Part shown: piece by piece, positions 53,965 to 63,471 of the stretch | Numbering within the stretch: position 1 is the first letter of the stretch | Layout of the letters: every line of letters starts with the position of its first letter | Source of the DNA: Caulobacteraceae bacterium | GTDB lineage: Bacteria; Pseudomonadota; Alphaproteobacteria; Caulobacterales; Caulobacteraceae | Reading direction: 5' to 3' | DNA: 64,000 nt | Assembly: GCA_947475845.1 (NCBI GenBank) | Contig: CANJMO010000004.1 | Span: forward strand, 1-64,000 | Notes under the pieces: model-generated | The model's input: the letters and a program-made list of their open reading frames with translations, nothing else | What the model was told of the DNA's origin: nothing | Databases searched by the model: none | Program-made: the position numbers and the translations under genes

Positions 53965-55212
53965 TCAGGCCGCGGCCTTGACCGGAACCTTCAGCGGCAT
54001 GCCGAAGGCGCAGGCCGCGCCTATGCCCATGATACACATCGAGACCAGGAACGGCAGGTACCAGTTTCCGGTCAGGTCGATCAGATAGCCGCCGACCACT
54101 GGCGACACGATCGCCGCTCCGGCCGAACCGATATTCATCAGTCCCGCCGCCGTGCCCGAATGCTCCGGCGCGATGTCCATCGGCACCGACCACATCGGCC
54201 CCACCACCAGTTCGGCGAAGAAGAACCCGGCCGACAAGCACAGGGCGACGGTGGTCAGATCGCGGAAATAAAGGATCGGCAGCAGCGAGAGCAGGGCCCC
54301 GATGAAGCCGCCGACGATCAGAATCAGACGCGACAGCCGCAGGTTGCCGGTGCGCCTCAGCAGCATGTCCGACAGCACCCCGCCCAGGGTGTCGCCCACC
54401 ACCCCGGCGAAGAACACGCCCGAGGCGAAGATCGCCGACTTCTGGATATCCATCTTGTAGCTGGTCTTGAAAAACAGCGGCACCCAGGTGAGGTACAGCC
54501 ACAGCGTCCAGCCGTAGCAGAAGTAGGTCAGGGTCACCGGCCACATCCGGCGCACCAGCATCTTCCACGGGATCGGCGCCGTGCGCTTGGCCTTGGGCAG
54601 GGGCAGCTCAGCCAGCTCCTGCGCCGTCACCCCCTTGTGGTCGCGCGGGTCGTCACGGAAATACAGGCCCCACAGCACGATCCAGATCATGCTGACCACG
54701 CCGATGATGACGAACGAGCCGCGCCAGCTGAAGGTCACCGTCAGGGCCGCCACAACCGGCGGGGTCAGGGCGTTGCCCAGACGGGAGAACGAGTGGGTGA
54801 TGCCTTGGGCGAAGCCACGCTTCTCCACGGGCACCCATTTCTGCATGGCCGCCGTCGCCGCCGGGAAGGTCGCCCCTTCGCCGAGGCCGAGCAACAGCCT
54901 CGCAGCGAACAGCGACACCAGGCCCATCGACAGGCCGGTCAGCACCGTGGCTCCGGCCCAGACGACGCCGCACACCACCAGGGTCCGCCGGGCGCCCCAC
55001 TTGTCGGAGATCAGTCCACCGAACACCTGGCACAGCAGATAGGGATAGGCGAAGGCCGAAAAGGCTAGGCCCATCTGCGTGTTGGTCAGGCCGAACTGCT
55101 CCTTGATCGGCCCCGCCGCCGCCGAGATATTGGTCCGGTCGACGTAGGTGATGAAGTACATCAGGCAGAGCAGGGCCAACACGATGTTGGTGGCTCGGAA
55201 GATTTTGCTCAT
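53965..55212 (-). CDS. MFS transporter, anion:cation symporter type
   Basis: A 415-residue inner-membrane protein with 12 helices. It starts ATNIVLALLCLMYFITYVDR-TNISAAAGP and has the loop motifs GGLISDKWGARRTL and ARLLLGLGEGATFPAATAAM, which fit the ACS (anion:cation symporter) family that carries phthalate, hydroxyphenylacetate, hexuronates and other organic anions. The substrate is probably an aromatic or hydroxy acid. It is the third gene of a likely operon with PrpD-like and aminotransferase genes, which lie upstream. Confidence 0.88.
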   Translation of the reverse strand: MSKIFRATNIVLALLCLMYFITYVDRTNISAAAGPIKEQFGLTNTQMGLAFSAFAYPYLLCQVFGGLISDKWGARRTLVVCGVVWAGATVLTGLSMGLVSLFAARLLLGLGEGATFPAATAAMQKWVPVEKRGFAQGITHSFSRLGNALTPPVVAALTVTFSWRGSFVIIGVVSMIWIVLWGLYFRDDPRDHKGVTAQELAELPLPKAKRTAPIPWKMLVRRMWPVTLTYFCYGWTLWLYLTWVPLFFKTSYKMDIQKSAIFASGVFFAGVVGDTLGGVLSDMLLRRTGNLRLSRLILIVGGFIGALLSLLPILYFRDLTTVALCLSAGFFFAELVVGPMWSVPMDIAPEHSGTAAGLMNIGSAGAAIVSPVVGGYLIDLTGNWYLPFLVSMCIMGIGAACAFGMPLKVPVKAAA

Positions 55213-55242
55213 GCGTGCGCCCGGGCCGTTTCTTTTTGGCGT

Positions 55243-56436
55243 CTAAGACTGCGAGGTTTCGGCGAGATAGGCCATGGCGGCCTGCACGCCGCCGGTCTTA
55301 TAGGCCGTACCGGACAGGCCCAGCGCCATCTCCACCCCGGCCAGCGCGCCGACCAGGGTCAGGGCGTTGATGTCGCCCAGGTGGCCGATGCGGAACACCT
55401 TGTCGGCCGCCTTGGACAGGCCGGCGCCGAGCGAGATGTCGAAGTTTTTCAGCGCGATGGCGCGCAGGTTGTCGGCGCCCTTGCCGTCCGGCATGACCAC
55501 CGTGGTCAGCACCGGCGAGAAGGCTTCGGGTTGGCTGCACATGTTCTGCAGGCCCCAGGCCGCGACGGCGCGGCGGGTCGCCTCGCCATAGCGCAGGTGG
55601 CGGGCGAACACCCGGTCAAGCCCCTCCTCGTGCAGCATGTCGATCGCCTCGACCAGGCCGTAGAGGGTGTTGGTCGCCGGGGTGTAGGGGAACGAGCCTT
55701 TCTCGTTGGCCTTGAGCATCTCCTCCCACGACCAGTAGGGGCCGCCCAGGGTTGAGCCCTTGCTCGCCGCCAAAGCCTTGCCGCTGATGGCGTTGAACGA
55801 GATGCCGGGCGGCATCATCAGGCCCTTCTGCGAGCCGGACACGGTGACGTCCACGCCCCATTCGTCATGGCGGTAGTCGGCCGAGCCCAGCGACGACACC
55901 GCGTCGACCATCAGCAGCGCCGGGTGGCCGGCCGCGTCGATCGCCTTGCGCACCGCAGCCACGTTGGAGATCACGCCCGAGGAGGTCTCGTTGTGCACGA
56001 TGCACACCGCCTTGATGGCGTGGGTCTTGTCGTCGCGCAGCTTCGCCTCGATGGCTCCGGCGTCGACCGCGACGGTCCAATCCGAAGGAATGATCTCGGC
56101 CTGCAGGCCCAGCTTGTCGGCCATGCCCTTCCACAGGTTGGCGAAGTGGCCGGTCTCGAACATCAGCACCTTGTCGCCGGGCGACAGGGTGTTGGCCAGC
56201 GAGGCCTCCCAGGCGCCGGTGCCCGAGGACGGATAGATGATCACATGGCCTTCGGTCTTGAAGACCCCGCGGATGCCGGCCAGCACCTTGAAACCCAGTT
56301 GCGCGAACTCGGGCCCGCGGTGGTCGATGATCGGCTTGGAAATGGCGTGCAGGATGCGGTCCGGAATCGGGCTCGGGCCGGGGATTTGCAGGAAGTGGCG
56401 GCCGGGGATGCGGGGGGCGGTGTTGGTCAAAGCCAT
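55243..56436 (-). CDS. Class V PLP-dependent aminotransferase (serine/alanine-glyoxylate type)
   Basis: A 397-residue enzyme of the alanine-glyoxylate / serine-glyoxylate aminotransferase group. The N-terminus has FLQIPGPSPIPDRILHAISK, then IDHRGPEF, IIYPSSGTGAWEASLANTLS, NETSSGVISNVAAV, and MVDAVSSLG before the PLP lysine Lys204 in SGSQKGLMMPPG. The C-terminal domain has FRIGHLGDINALTLVGALAG. It would move an amino group between a small amino acid and glyoxylate or pyruvate. The neighbours (PrpD-like dehydratase, anion transporter) suggest a catabolic rather than photorespiratory role. Confidence 0.88.
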   Translation of the reverse strand: MALTNTAPRIPGRHFLQIPGPSPIPDRILHAISKPIIDHRGPEFAQLGFKVLAGIRGVFKTEGHVIIYPSSGTGAWEASLANTLSPGDKVLMFETGHFANLWKGMADKLGLQAEIIPSDWTVAVDAGAIEAKLRDDKTHAIKAVCIVHNETSSGVISNVAAVRKAIDAAGHPALLMVDAVSSLGSADYRHDEWGVDVTVSGSQKGLMMPPGISFNAISGKALAASKGSTLGGPYWSWEEMLKANEKGSFPYTPATNTLYGLVEAIDMLHEEGLDRVFARHLRYGEATRRAVAAWGLQNMCSQPEAFSPVLTTVVMPDGKGADNLRAIALKNFDISLGAGLSKAADKVFRIGHLGDINALTLVGALAGVEMALGLSGTAYKTGGVQAAMAYLAETSQS

Positions 56437-56466
56437 CGTCTATCCAATCGAAAAATCGAGGCGCGG

Positions 56467-57939
56467 TTACGCGCGCGCCATTAGCCGGGTCAGGGAGCGG
56501 ATGTCGGCCACGCGGTCAAGGTTCTGCACCTGAACGATGATCTGTTCGGCGGCCGCCTTGGCCAGGCCGGCATAGCCCGCGCAGTCGCGGAACTTGTCCT
56601 TCTCGTCGTCGAACGACATCGGGATTTGCGGGCTGCCGCGGGCGTAGTCGACGACGGCTCCGTTGATCGTCCGCCCGTCCTTCAGCCTGATCTCGATGAT
56701 GCTGCGCATCTTGTCGGTGCCGGCGGCGTCGGCGGCGGGATTGTTGTAGAACTCGACGCGTCGCAGCAGCGCCTGCACCGCCGAGCGGTTGACCGCTTCG
56801 TCGGTGAATTCGGCCAGCCCCGCCTTGCCGTCGGTCACCAGCACCGCCATCACATATTCCATCGAGAACTTGGCCTCGAGGCCCGTCTTTGGCTGGTGCT
56901 GGATCAAGGTGTTGAGCATCGGCTTGGAGGCCCCGACGCGGATCGCGGCGATATCGTCGGCCTTCAGATTGTTGGCCCGCACCAGCCGAGTCATCTCGTC
57001 CATCGCCGGATGGGTCAGCGAACCTGACGGATAGGGCTTGATCGAAACGCCGGGGGTCAGCAGCGACCACGGCTTGCCGAGCTTGCCGGCGATGGCATTG
57101 CGGTCAAAGCCGCCGCCCGCCGCGTTGAAGATGCCGCGCTGGGCTTCCAGGATGTTCTCCGCCGCGGTCCAGCCCAGCCCCGCCAGGTCCGCCGCCATCA
57201 CCCCACCCTCGGCCGCGTGCCCGGCCTGGAACGGCTTGGTCATGGTGCCGAAGTTCTCGCGCAGGCCCGACGCCTCGCCCCCGGCCACGCCCAGCGCGTT
57301 GCGCACGCCCTTGGCGTCCAGGCCCTTGACCTTGGCGGCGGCGACGGTCGCGCCGAACACCCCGAACAGGCCGGTGGAGTGGAAACCGCCGTCATAGGCG
57401 CGCGGATTGCTGGCCTCGGCCACTTTGCACTCGACCTCGACCCCCATGTGGTAGGCGAGCATGAAATCGCGCCCCGATTTGCCGGCGGCTTCGGCCATGG
57501 CCAGGGCGGCTGGGAGGGCGGTGACGCTGGGGTGGGTCAGCAGGCCGTAGACCCGGTCCTTGGCGACCGCCAGTTGGGTGTCGTCATAGTCGTCGGCGTG
57601 GATCGCCACCCCATTGGCGAAGGCGGCGAAACGGGCCGGCGCGCGCAGGCCGGTGCCCAGCACCGTCGCCGCCCCGGTCTTGCCGCCGCCGACCGTGGCC
57701 AGATAGCGGGCGACGATCGGCGCGGTTTCGGCCTTCTCGCCCGAAAGGGCCAAGCCCATGGAATCCAGGATGTGCTTCTTGGATAGCTCCACCAGATCCG
57801 CGGGCAGGCTGTCCCAGCGCGACGAGACCACGAAGTCGGCGACCTCGGCGGTAACGCCCTGCGCGGCTTGAGCCGACGCCGCGCGCGGCGCGGCCGCGAG
57901 AGCCGAGAGCCCGGCCAGGAATTGCTTCCGGTCCAACAT
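56467..57939 (-). CDS. Exported MmgE/PrpD-family protein
   Basis: A 490-residue member of the MmgE/PrpD family (2-methylcitrate dehydratase, aconitate decarboxylase and related). Family marks are FANGVAIHADDYDDTQLAVA, LLTHPSVTALPAALAMAEAA, GFHSTGLFGVFGATVAAAKV and KPFQAGHAAEGGVMAADLAG. Unlike the cytosolic enzymes it opens with a leader MLDRKQFLAGLSALAAAPRA ending ASAQA, so it appears to be exported. The leader has DRK rather than the full Tat twin arginine. GGGGGA precedes the ATG at 57939. It heads the unit with the aminotransferase and MFS genes. Its reaction is unknown. Confidence 0.85.
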   Translation of the reverse strand: MLDRKQFLAGLSALAAAPRAASAQAAQGVTAEVADFVVSSRWDSLPADLVELSKKHILDSMGLALSGEKAETAPIVARYLATVGGGKTGAATVLGTGLRAPARFAAFANGVAIHADDYDDTQLAVAKDRVYGLLTHPSVTALPAALAMAEAAGKSGRDFMLAYHMGVEVECKVAEASNPRAYDGGFHSTGLFGVFGATVAAAKVKGLDAKGVRNALGVAGGEASGLRENFGTMTKPFQAGHAAEGGVMAADLAGLGWTAAENILEAQRGIFNAAGGGFDRNAIAGKLGKPWSLLTPGVSIKPYPSGSLTHPAMDEMTRLVRANNLKADDIAAIRVGASKPMLNTLIQHQPKTGLEAKFSMEYVMAVLVTDGKAGLAEFTDEAVNRSAVQALLRRVEFYNNPAADAAGTDKMRSIIEIRLKDGRTINGAVVDYARGSPQIPMSFDDEKDKFRDCAGYAGLAKAAAEQIIVQVQNLDRVADIRSLTRLMARA

Positions 57940-58230
57940 CCGTTTCCCCCTGAGGCCTTGCCCCCTGAACAACTGGGACGGCCTCGGATTTTTCTATGCC
58001 CACCTCTTTTGCCTAAGCGGTCCACGGTTGACCAACCCCGGCCCGCCGACTTGACCCGACCACATCTTACCGACATTGAACCTGGAGGCGCCGACCCGGC
58101 CGTACTCTGTAACAAGCTTGGCCATGTATTTTATATCGTAACCTGAGGGATAGTTCCCCTCTCGCGCGTATTCCAATGCAGTAAGGGCAGCACTGACGTC
58201 CGCTCAACGCATATCGGGGACACTAGGTAG

Positions 58231-60491
58231 ATGACGCGTACGATTGATCGGCTGGCTCCGGCCCGCCGGCTTGCTTTGCTGTTGACCGGCATTTCGGCCC
58301 TGGCTTTCGCCCATTCCGCATCCGCCCAAACCACCCCGGCCCCCGCCGCGCCGATCCAGCTTGCTCAGGCCGCTCCGGCTCCGGGCTCCACCACGGTCAA
58401 CGAAGTCGTCGTCACCACGTCGCGCCTCAATCTGATGGGCGTCGCCGCCACCGCCAGCCAGGGCGCGGTCACCCAGAAGGAACTGGAGCTGCGCCCGGTC
58501 TATCGCCCCGGCCAGCTGCTGGAGACCACTCCCGGTCTGGTGGTCACGTCTCACTCCGGCGAGGGCAAGGCTAACCAGTACCTGGTGCGCGGCTTCAACC
58601 TCGACCATGGCACCGATATCGCCAACTTCATCGACGACATGCCGATCAACCGACCGTCCAACGCCCACGGGCAGGGCTATTCGGACGTCAACTTCTTCAT
58701 CCCGGAAGTGACCGCCGGCCTCGACTTCACCAAGGGCCCCTATTACGCCGCCGTTGGCGACTTCGGCGCAGTGGCCTCGACCCACGTTAAGATCGCCAAG
58801 GAACTGCAAAACCAGATCGCCGTCACCCGCGGCACGCTGGGCATCTACAACATCTTCGCCGGCGGCACGCACAAGCTGGGCGACGACGACCGCCTGATGG
58901 GGGCGGTCTATTACGGGCATCTCGGCGGCCCTTGGGACCATCCGGACGACTTCCGCAAGACCACCGGCATCCTGCGATACAGCCACGGCTTCGCCACCGA
59001 GGGCTGGAACGTCACCGCCATGTACTTCAAGGGCGACGGCAACTTCACCACCGACCAGCCCCAGCGCGCCGTCGACCAGGGTCTGATCACGCGCTACGGC
59101 ACGCTGGACCCGACTGACGGCAATAGCTCCGAGCGTCTCAGCCTGTCGGCCCATTGGGCGCACCAGACCGAGAATTGGAAGTTCAACGTCTCCGGCTACT
59201 ACATCCAATCGCGCATGACGCTGTGGAACAACTTCACCCACTACCTGGACGATCCGGTCAACGGCGACCAGGAGCAGCAGGACGAGACCCGCGGCACCCG
59301 GGGCGGTCAGACCTCGGCGACCTGGGAGCACGATTTTGGCAAGATCCAGAGCCAAATGGTGTTCGGCCTGCAGACTCGCTACGACCAGCTCTACGTCGAC
59401 CGCCGCCACACCCTGCAGCGCCAGACGCTGAACTATTGCAGCCAGCTCGGCGACACCAGCCTGAGCCTCGGTCCCGACGGCGCCGCGCCCAACTCCGTCG
59501 CCCGGCTGAGCAACGATCCGCGCTACAGCTTCTCGGCGGCCATCGGCGGCGCCTGCACCGCGGACCGGGCGACCATGCTCGACGTCGGTCCCTATGTGGA
59601 GAACACGACCCGCTGGACGCCGTGGCTGCGCACCGTCGTCGGCGTCCGTGAGGAATATTACGCCGCCACCGACCACAGCTACATCAGCGGATTCTCCGGC
59701 AGCGCCAACCAGACCCTGTTCCAGCCCAAGGCCAGCCTGATCCTCGGCCCGATCTGGCAGACCGAGCTCTACGTCAGCGCTGGGCGCGGCTTCCACTCCG
59801 ACGACGTGCGCGGCGTGTTCGGCACTGTGCCGACAGAAGGCTTCGCATCGGGACCGACCCCGCTCATGGCGCCGCGGAGGGCTATGAGGTAGGCCTGCGC
59901 ACCAACATCACGCCCAGGCTGCAGGTGCAGATCGCCCTGTTCCAGGAGGATTTCAAATCCGAGCTGGCCTACAACGCCGACGCCGGCAGCGACAGCGCCA
60001 GCGCCCCCAGCCGCCGCCAGGGGGTGGAAATCTCAGGTCAGTACCATCCGTTCCGCTGGCTGGAGTTCAACACCGACCTGGCTTTCTCCAAGCCGCGCTA
60101 TGTCGGCGACTTCGCGGCCTTCGGCGTGAGCGGCCCCTATATCGAGAGCGCGCCGAACTTCATCGGCTCGGTCGGCATCCTGGTCGACAACCTCGGCCCG
60201 TGGTTCGGCGGCTTCCAATGGCGCGATCTCGGGGGCTTCCCGATCAGTGACGGCAACGAAAACCCCAAGGACCCCGGCTACAGCCAGTTCAACGTCGACG
60301 TCGGCTGTCGGGTCAACGAGCACCTCAAGCTCCAGGCCACGGCGTTCAACCTGACCAATGTGCGCGGCAACGCGGGGGCGTTTCTCTACACCGGCCGCCT
60401 GCGCGGTGAGCCGGTAGAAGGCGTCGAGGACTTCCAGAACCACCCGCTGGAACCGTTGTCCGGCATGCTCAAGGCGACCTGGACCTTCTAG
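58231..60491 (+). pseudogene. TonB-dependent receptor with frameshift at about 59870
   Basis: The first frame (58231-59892) encodes a signal peptide (to SASAQ), a TonB box-like NEVVVTTSRL, a plug (GQLLETTPGLVVTSHSGEGK, NQYLVRGFNLDHGTDIANFI) and most of a barrel; it stops at 59890-59892. The rest of the barrel (EGYEVGLRTNITPRLQVQIA to MLKATWTF) continues in another frame to 60491. One missing base in the GC-rich stretch at about 59868-59875 explains it: restoring it gives a continuous receptor of about 753 residues. I call it a pseudogene, but a sequencing error would look the same. It is divergent from the PrpD-like operon. Confidence 0.85.
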
Positions 60492-60510
60492 GTCCTGCGC
60501 GGACGTTCAG

Positions 60511-60547
60511 ACGGCCCGGCGCTGCACGCGTCGGGCCGTTTTCGTTT
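60511..60547 (+). terminator. Rho-independent terminator
   Basis: ACGGCCCG and CGGGCCGT frame a 13-base loop, followed by TTTTCGTTT. It lies 20 bases after the receptor stop. Confidence 0.75.
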
Positions 60548-60671
60548 GTCCGGCGCCCCTGCTTTCCCCCTCCCGACGCTTGAGCCCGCATGCGTTGCCA
60601 CGGCCAGGCTTATGTATGAATATCGCGCCGCGCGGACCGCCAAGAACGCCGGCCGCCTGGAGGAGCACTAG

Positions 60672-61115
60672 ATGAAAACGACCGCCTTCGTTGGCGCCCT
60701 TATCGCCGCCGCCACGCTGACGGCCGGCGCAGCCGGCGCCCAGACCGGCGTCCCTTATGGCGCGCCCATCACGTTGGACAGCGCCAAGGCCGTGGGCGCC
60801 GCCGCCCATGCCGAAGCCGTCAAGCGCAAGGTGTCGGGCACCTTCGCCATCGTCGACGTCCTGGGCGAAATGGTCGTGGTCGACCGCGGCATGAACGCTT
60901 CCAACGCCGGCGTCGAGATCGCCCTGGCCAAGGCCCGTTCCGCCGTGAAGTACCGCAAGACCGGCCTGCCCCTGGCCGAATTCCCGGCCGGCGCCGAAGG
61001 CCTCACCGGCGGCAGCGCCCTGCTGGTCTCCGGCGGCCAGATCGTCGGCGCCATCGGCGTCACCGGCGGCTCCAACGACCAGGTGGTTTCGGCCGCCGTC
61101 GCGGCGCTGAAGTAA
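60672..61115 (+). CDS. Secreted HbpS/GlcG-like haem-binding-family protein, copy 1
   Basis: A 147-residue protein with a signal peptide (ending near AAGAQ) and the GlcG/HbpS fold: ITLDSAKAVGAAAHAEAVKR, TFAIVDVLGEMVVVDRGMNA, ALAKARSAVKYRKTG and GQIVGAIGVTGGSNDQVVSA. Family members bind haem or sense redox outside the cell; others are fused to or follow aromatic and glycolate genes. It is 27 bp upstream of a second copy and downstream of the broken receptor. No His haem ligand stands out, so haem binding is not certain. Confidence 0.83.
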   Translation: MKTTAFVGALIAAATLTAGAAGAQTGVPYGAPITLDSAKAVGAAAHAEAVKRKVSGTFAIVDVLGEMVVVDRGMNASNAGVEIALAKARSAVKYRKTGLPLAEFPAGAEGLTGGSALLVSGGQIVGAIGVTGGSNDQVVSAAVAALK

Positions 61116-61142
61116 CCGCAACCGAACCTCAGGACAGACATC

Positions 61143-61661
61143 ATGATGAAGACCTTTGGACCGGCCGCGATGCTCGCCGCCCTCCTCGTCAATCCCGCCC
61201 TGGCCCAGGCTCCGGCCGCCCCGGCTCCGGCCGCTCCGCCGGCCGCCCCGCGCGCGCCGCCGTTCCCGGCGCCGATCCCCTACGGCCCGACCATCACCTA
61301 CGAACAGGCGCACAAGGTGCTCGACGCGGCCCTGGAAGAGGCCGCCAAGCGCAAGGTCTCCTCGACCATCGCCATCCTCGATAACGCCGGGGGCATTGTC
61401 TATTACGAGAAGCCCTCCAGCGTCGCCTACAACGCCAAGGCCCTGGCCGTGCAGAAGGGCTTCTCGTCCGCCCGCACCACTCGCGCCTCCAAGTTCGAGG
61501 CCGACCGCTATCCGTTCAACGCCGGCATCCTGGCCATCGACGACGTCTTCCCGTTCGCGGGCGGTCAGGCGATCGTGGCCGGCGGCAAGATGATCGGCGC
61601 CATCGGCGTCACCGGCGGCGACGACCCGGTCGCCCTGGCCGGCGTCGCGGCGGTCAAATAG
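61143..61661 (+). CDS. Secreted HbpS/GlcG-like protein, copy 2
   Basis: A 172-residue paralogue of the preceding gene. After the signal peptide (to PALAQ) there is a Pro/Ala-rich linker of about 25 residues, then the same domain: ITYEQAHKVLDAALEEAAKR, TIAILDNAGGIVYYEKPSSV, FPFAGGQAIVAGGKMIGAIG and VTGGDDPVALAGVAAVK. The start uses the first of two adjacent ATGs. The pair ends in two strong terminators. A tandem duplication with different linkers suggests a heterodimer or two ligands. Confidence 0.82.
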   Translation: MMKTFGPAAMLAALLVNPALAQAPAAPAPAAPPAAPRAPPFPAPIPYGPTITYEQAHKVLDAALEEAAKRKVSSTIAILDNAGGIVYYEKPSSVAYNAKALAVQKGFSSARTTRASKFEADRYPFNAGILAIDDVFPFAGGQAIVAGGKMIGAIGVTGGDDPVALAGVAAVK

Positions 61662-61687
61662 AGCCGTCCTGCACACGAAACAATTCA

Positions 61688-61719
61688 GGCGGCGGAGCTC
61701 AGGCTCCGCCGCCTTTTTT
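61688..61719 (+). terminator. Rho-independent terminator
   Basis: GGCGGCGGAGC, loop TCAG, GCTCCGCCGCC, then six T. The 11-bp perfect stem follows the second HbpS-like gene. Confidence 0.93.
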
Positions 61720-61737
61720 GTCGCCTAACAGCCAAAC

Positions 61738-61785
61738 AAAAAGGCCCGGCGGAACGGTCGCGTGACCGTCTCGCCGGGCCCTTTT
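61738..61785. terminator. Bidirectional terminator between convergent genes
   Basis: GGCCCGGCG ... CGCCGGGCC with an inner stem ACGGTC/GACCGT, flanked by an A-run at 61738-61742 and TTTT at 61782-61785. It should terminate both the HbpS pair and the two family X genes coming from the right. Confidence 0.88.
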
Positions 61786-61825
61786 GCGTCATCCGGCGGG
61801 CGAACCCGCCGGCTGCGCTACAGGC

Positions 61826-62623
61826 TTATTTCTTGACCGTCGCGGCGGCGGCCGGGGCGGCCGAAGCCGTCTTGGCCGGGGCCCGTTTCACCGCCGTGCC
61901 GGCGAGCTTGCCGTTCACGTCGAGGTGGGTCTGGATCACCTTGGTCGCGCAGACTTCTTCCGGGATGCGGAAGGAGGCCGGAACGCGCTTGTAGGTCGCC
62001 ACCGTGGTCCACGGCGCGGTGTAGTTGGCCGGGTCGGTGATGGTGATGCGGTCGGTAAGGATGCCGTCCTTCACGCTCAGGCGTTCGGTCAGCTTCATGT
62101 CGGCGCTGTGCGGCAGGCCCGAGCGGTCGAGCACGGTCTTGTCGTTCAGGCCGACGATGTCGGCGACCAGGGTGTCGCCTTCCCACTTGGCCGAGGCGTC
62201 ACCCATGAAGGTGGGGTCGATCTCGTCCGACGGCGGGTGCGGCTGGTTGATGTAGACCCAGCGCGGAACGCGGTTTTCCTGATACAGGAAATACAGCGCA
62301 TCCGGCTTCTGCAGCACCTGGAACGGCTTGTTCAGCAGCTGGGCGTAGGGCATGCCCGGAGGCAGGCACTCGCTGACGCCGTCGAACGAACGGTTGCCCT
62401 TTTTGCCCAACGCCAGGTTCTTGTCATAGACCGCCTTGGCCGCCGCCGTCAGCGGCGGGGTCTTGCCGTCTTCGGTTTTGGCCGCGTTGATCGGCTTGGT
62501 CAGCGTCCAGATGCCCGACAGGTCGGGATGGGCGGGATCCTGGGCGGAGCTGGTCACGCCGTAGGAAGCAGCCAGCGCGAACGAGGCCGCGGCCAGGAGA
62601 GAGTGGAGGGTTGAGCGTTTCAT
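61826..62623 (-). CDS. Secreted protein of unknown function, family X copy E
   Basis: A 265-residue protein with a signal peptide (to TSSAQ) and the core HPDLSGIWTLTKP, ECLPPGMPYAQLLNKPFQVL, RVPRWVYINQPHPPSDEIDP, ASAKWEGDTLVADIVGLNDK, ERLSVKDG and TDPANYTAPWTTVATYKR, ending EEVCATKVIQTHL instead of the usual CENN. A lysine/alanine-rich tail follows. This is the most diverged copy at its end. Its start overlaps the stop of copy F by ATGA, so the two are translated together, probably as a complex or sequential pair. Confidence 0.77.
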   Translation of the reverse strand: MKRSTLHSLLAAASFALAASYGVTSSAQDPAHPDLSGIWTLTKPINAAKTEDGKTPPLTAAAKAVYDKNLALGKKGNRSFDGVSECLPPGMPYAQLLNKPFQVLQKPDALYFLYQENRVPRWVYINQPHPPSDEIDPTFMGDASAKWEGDTLVADIVGLNDKTVLDRSGLPHSADMKLTERLSVKDGILTDRITITDPANYTAPWTTVATYKRVPASFRIPEEVCATKVIQTHLDVNGKLAGTAVKRAPAKTASAAPAAAATVKK

Positions 62624-63471
62624 TTTGCTGTCGTGATCCCGTGTTCGTCGACGCCGTTACGGTTGTTCTCTTCGCAGATGAACTCCTGGTTCCGGATGTC
62701 CGGACGCCAGTGCAGCACAGTGCGGGTGGTGTAGGGGTGGTACAGGGTCACCGGGTCGGTGACCGTGCTGAGGACGATCAGCTTCTTGCCGTCGGGGCTC
62801 TTGTGGATGTGCTCGACCACCGATTCCTGGGTCGAGTGGGTCGTGCCCTCGTCGTCCAGATAGGTGCGGGTGTTGAGCTTGTTGGTGTGCACCACCAGAT
62901 CGTCGCCTTCCCAATGGGCGATCGATTCACCGAGGAAGCTCTCGCCCATCTTGGCGTTGTGCTTGTCGGTCAGGTAGAGCCGCCGGATGTTGTGCAGCGT
63001 CTCCATCAGGATCGTCACCTGGGCCGGCTGGCCATGGGCCGCCGGGGTCATGATCACTTCCACCGGATAGGGTGACTCGATCGCGCGCGGCGTGCCGTGC
63101 GGGAAGCATTGGGTGGAGGCGTCGCCTTCAGGAATGCCGCTGTTGGTGTCGCGCATCCGCTTTTCCAGCAGCTTCAAGTATTTCGGCCTCAGCGGGGCGG
63201 GCACGCCGGCGGCCGGGCCGGCCAGGTGCTTGATGCCGAAGTTGACCCAGTGACCGTTGAAATCCTTCACATCGAGGTTCGGCGGCTTGCTGCCGGCCGG
63301 AGCCGGGCCGGTGTCGCCGGACGGCGCGGTGATCTCAAGGGTATGATCGGGGCCGTTGTAGAGGTTCCGTCCGACGTCGCGCTGCGCCAGTGCGCTCGTG
63401 CTCATCCCCAGAACCGCGGCGCCGAGCCCAAGCCCCAGCGCCAATCGTCCCAGTTTTCTGGGATCTTGCAT
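62620..63471 (-). CDS. Secreted protein of unknown function, family X copy F
   Basis: A 283-residue protein with a leader (KLGRLALGLGLGAAVLGMST to ALAQ) and the core VKDFNGHWVNFGIKHLAGPA, QCFPHGTPRAIESPYPVEVI, HNIRRLYLTDKHNAKMGESF, LGESIAHWEGDDLVVHTNKL, VEHIHKSPDGKK, TDPVTLYHPYTTRTVLHWR and FICEENNRNGVD. It matches copy D closely, including the leader and the DKHN/EKHN phrase. It is divergent from the LigA-like gene, 310 bp away, and heads a two-gene unit with copy E. Confidence 0.78.
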   Translation of the reverse strand: MQDPRKLGRLALGLGLGAAVLGMSTSALAQRDVGRNLYNGPDHTLEITAPSGDTGPAPAGSKPPNLDVKDFNGHWVNFGIKHLAGPAAGVPAPLRPKYLKLLEKRMRDTNSGIPEGDASTQCFPHGTPRAIESPYPVEVIMTPAAHGQPAQVTILMETLHNIRRLYLTDKHNAKMGESFLGESIAHWEGDDLVVHTNKLNTRTYLDDEGTTHSTQESVVEHIHKSPDGKKLIVLSTVTDPVTLYHPYTTRTVLHWRPDIRNQEFICEENNRNGVDEHGITTAK

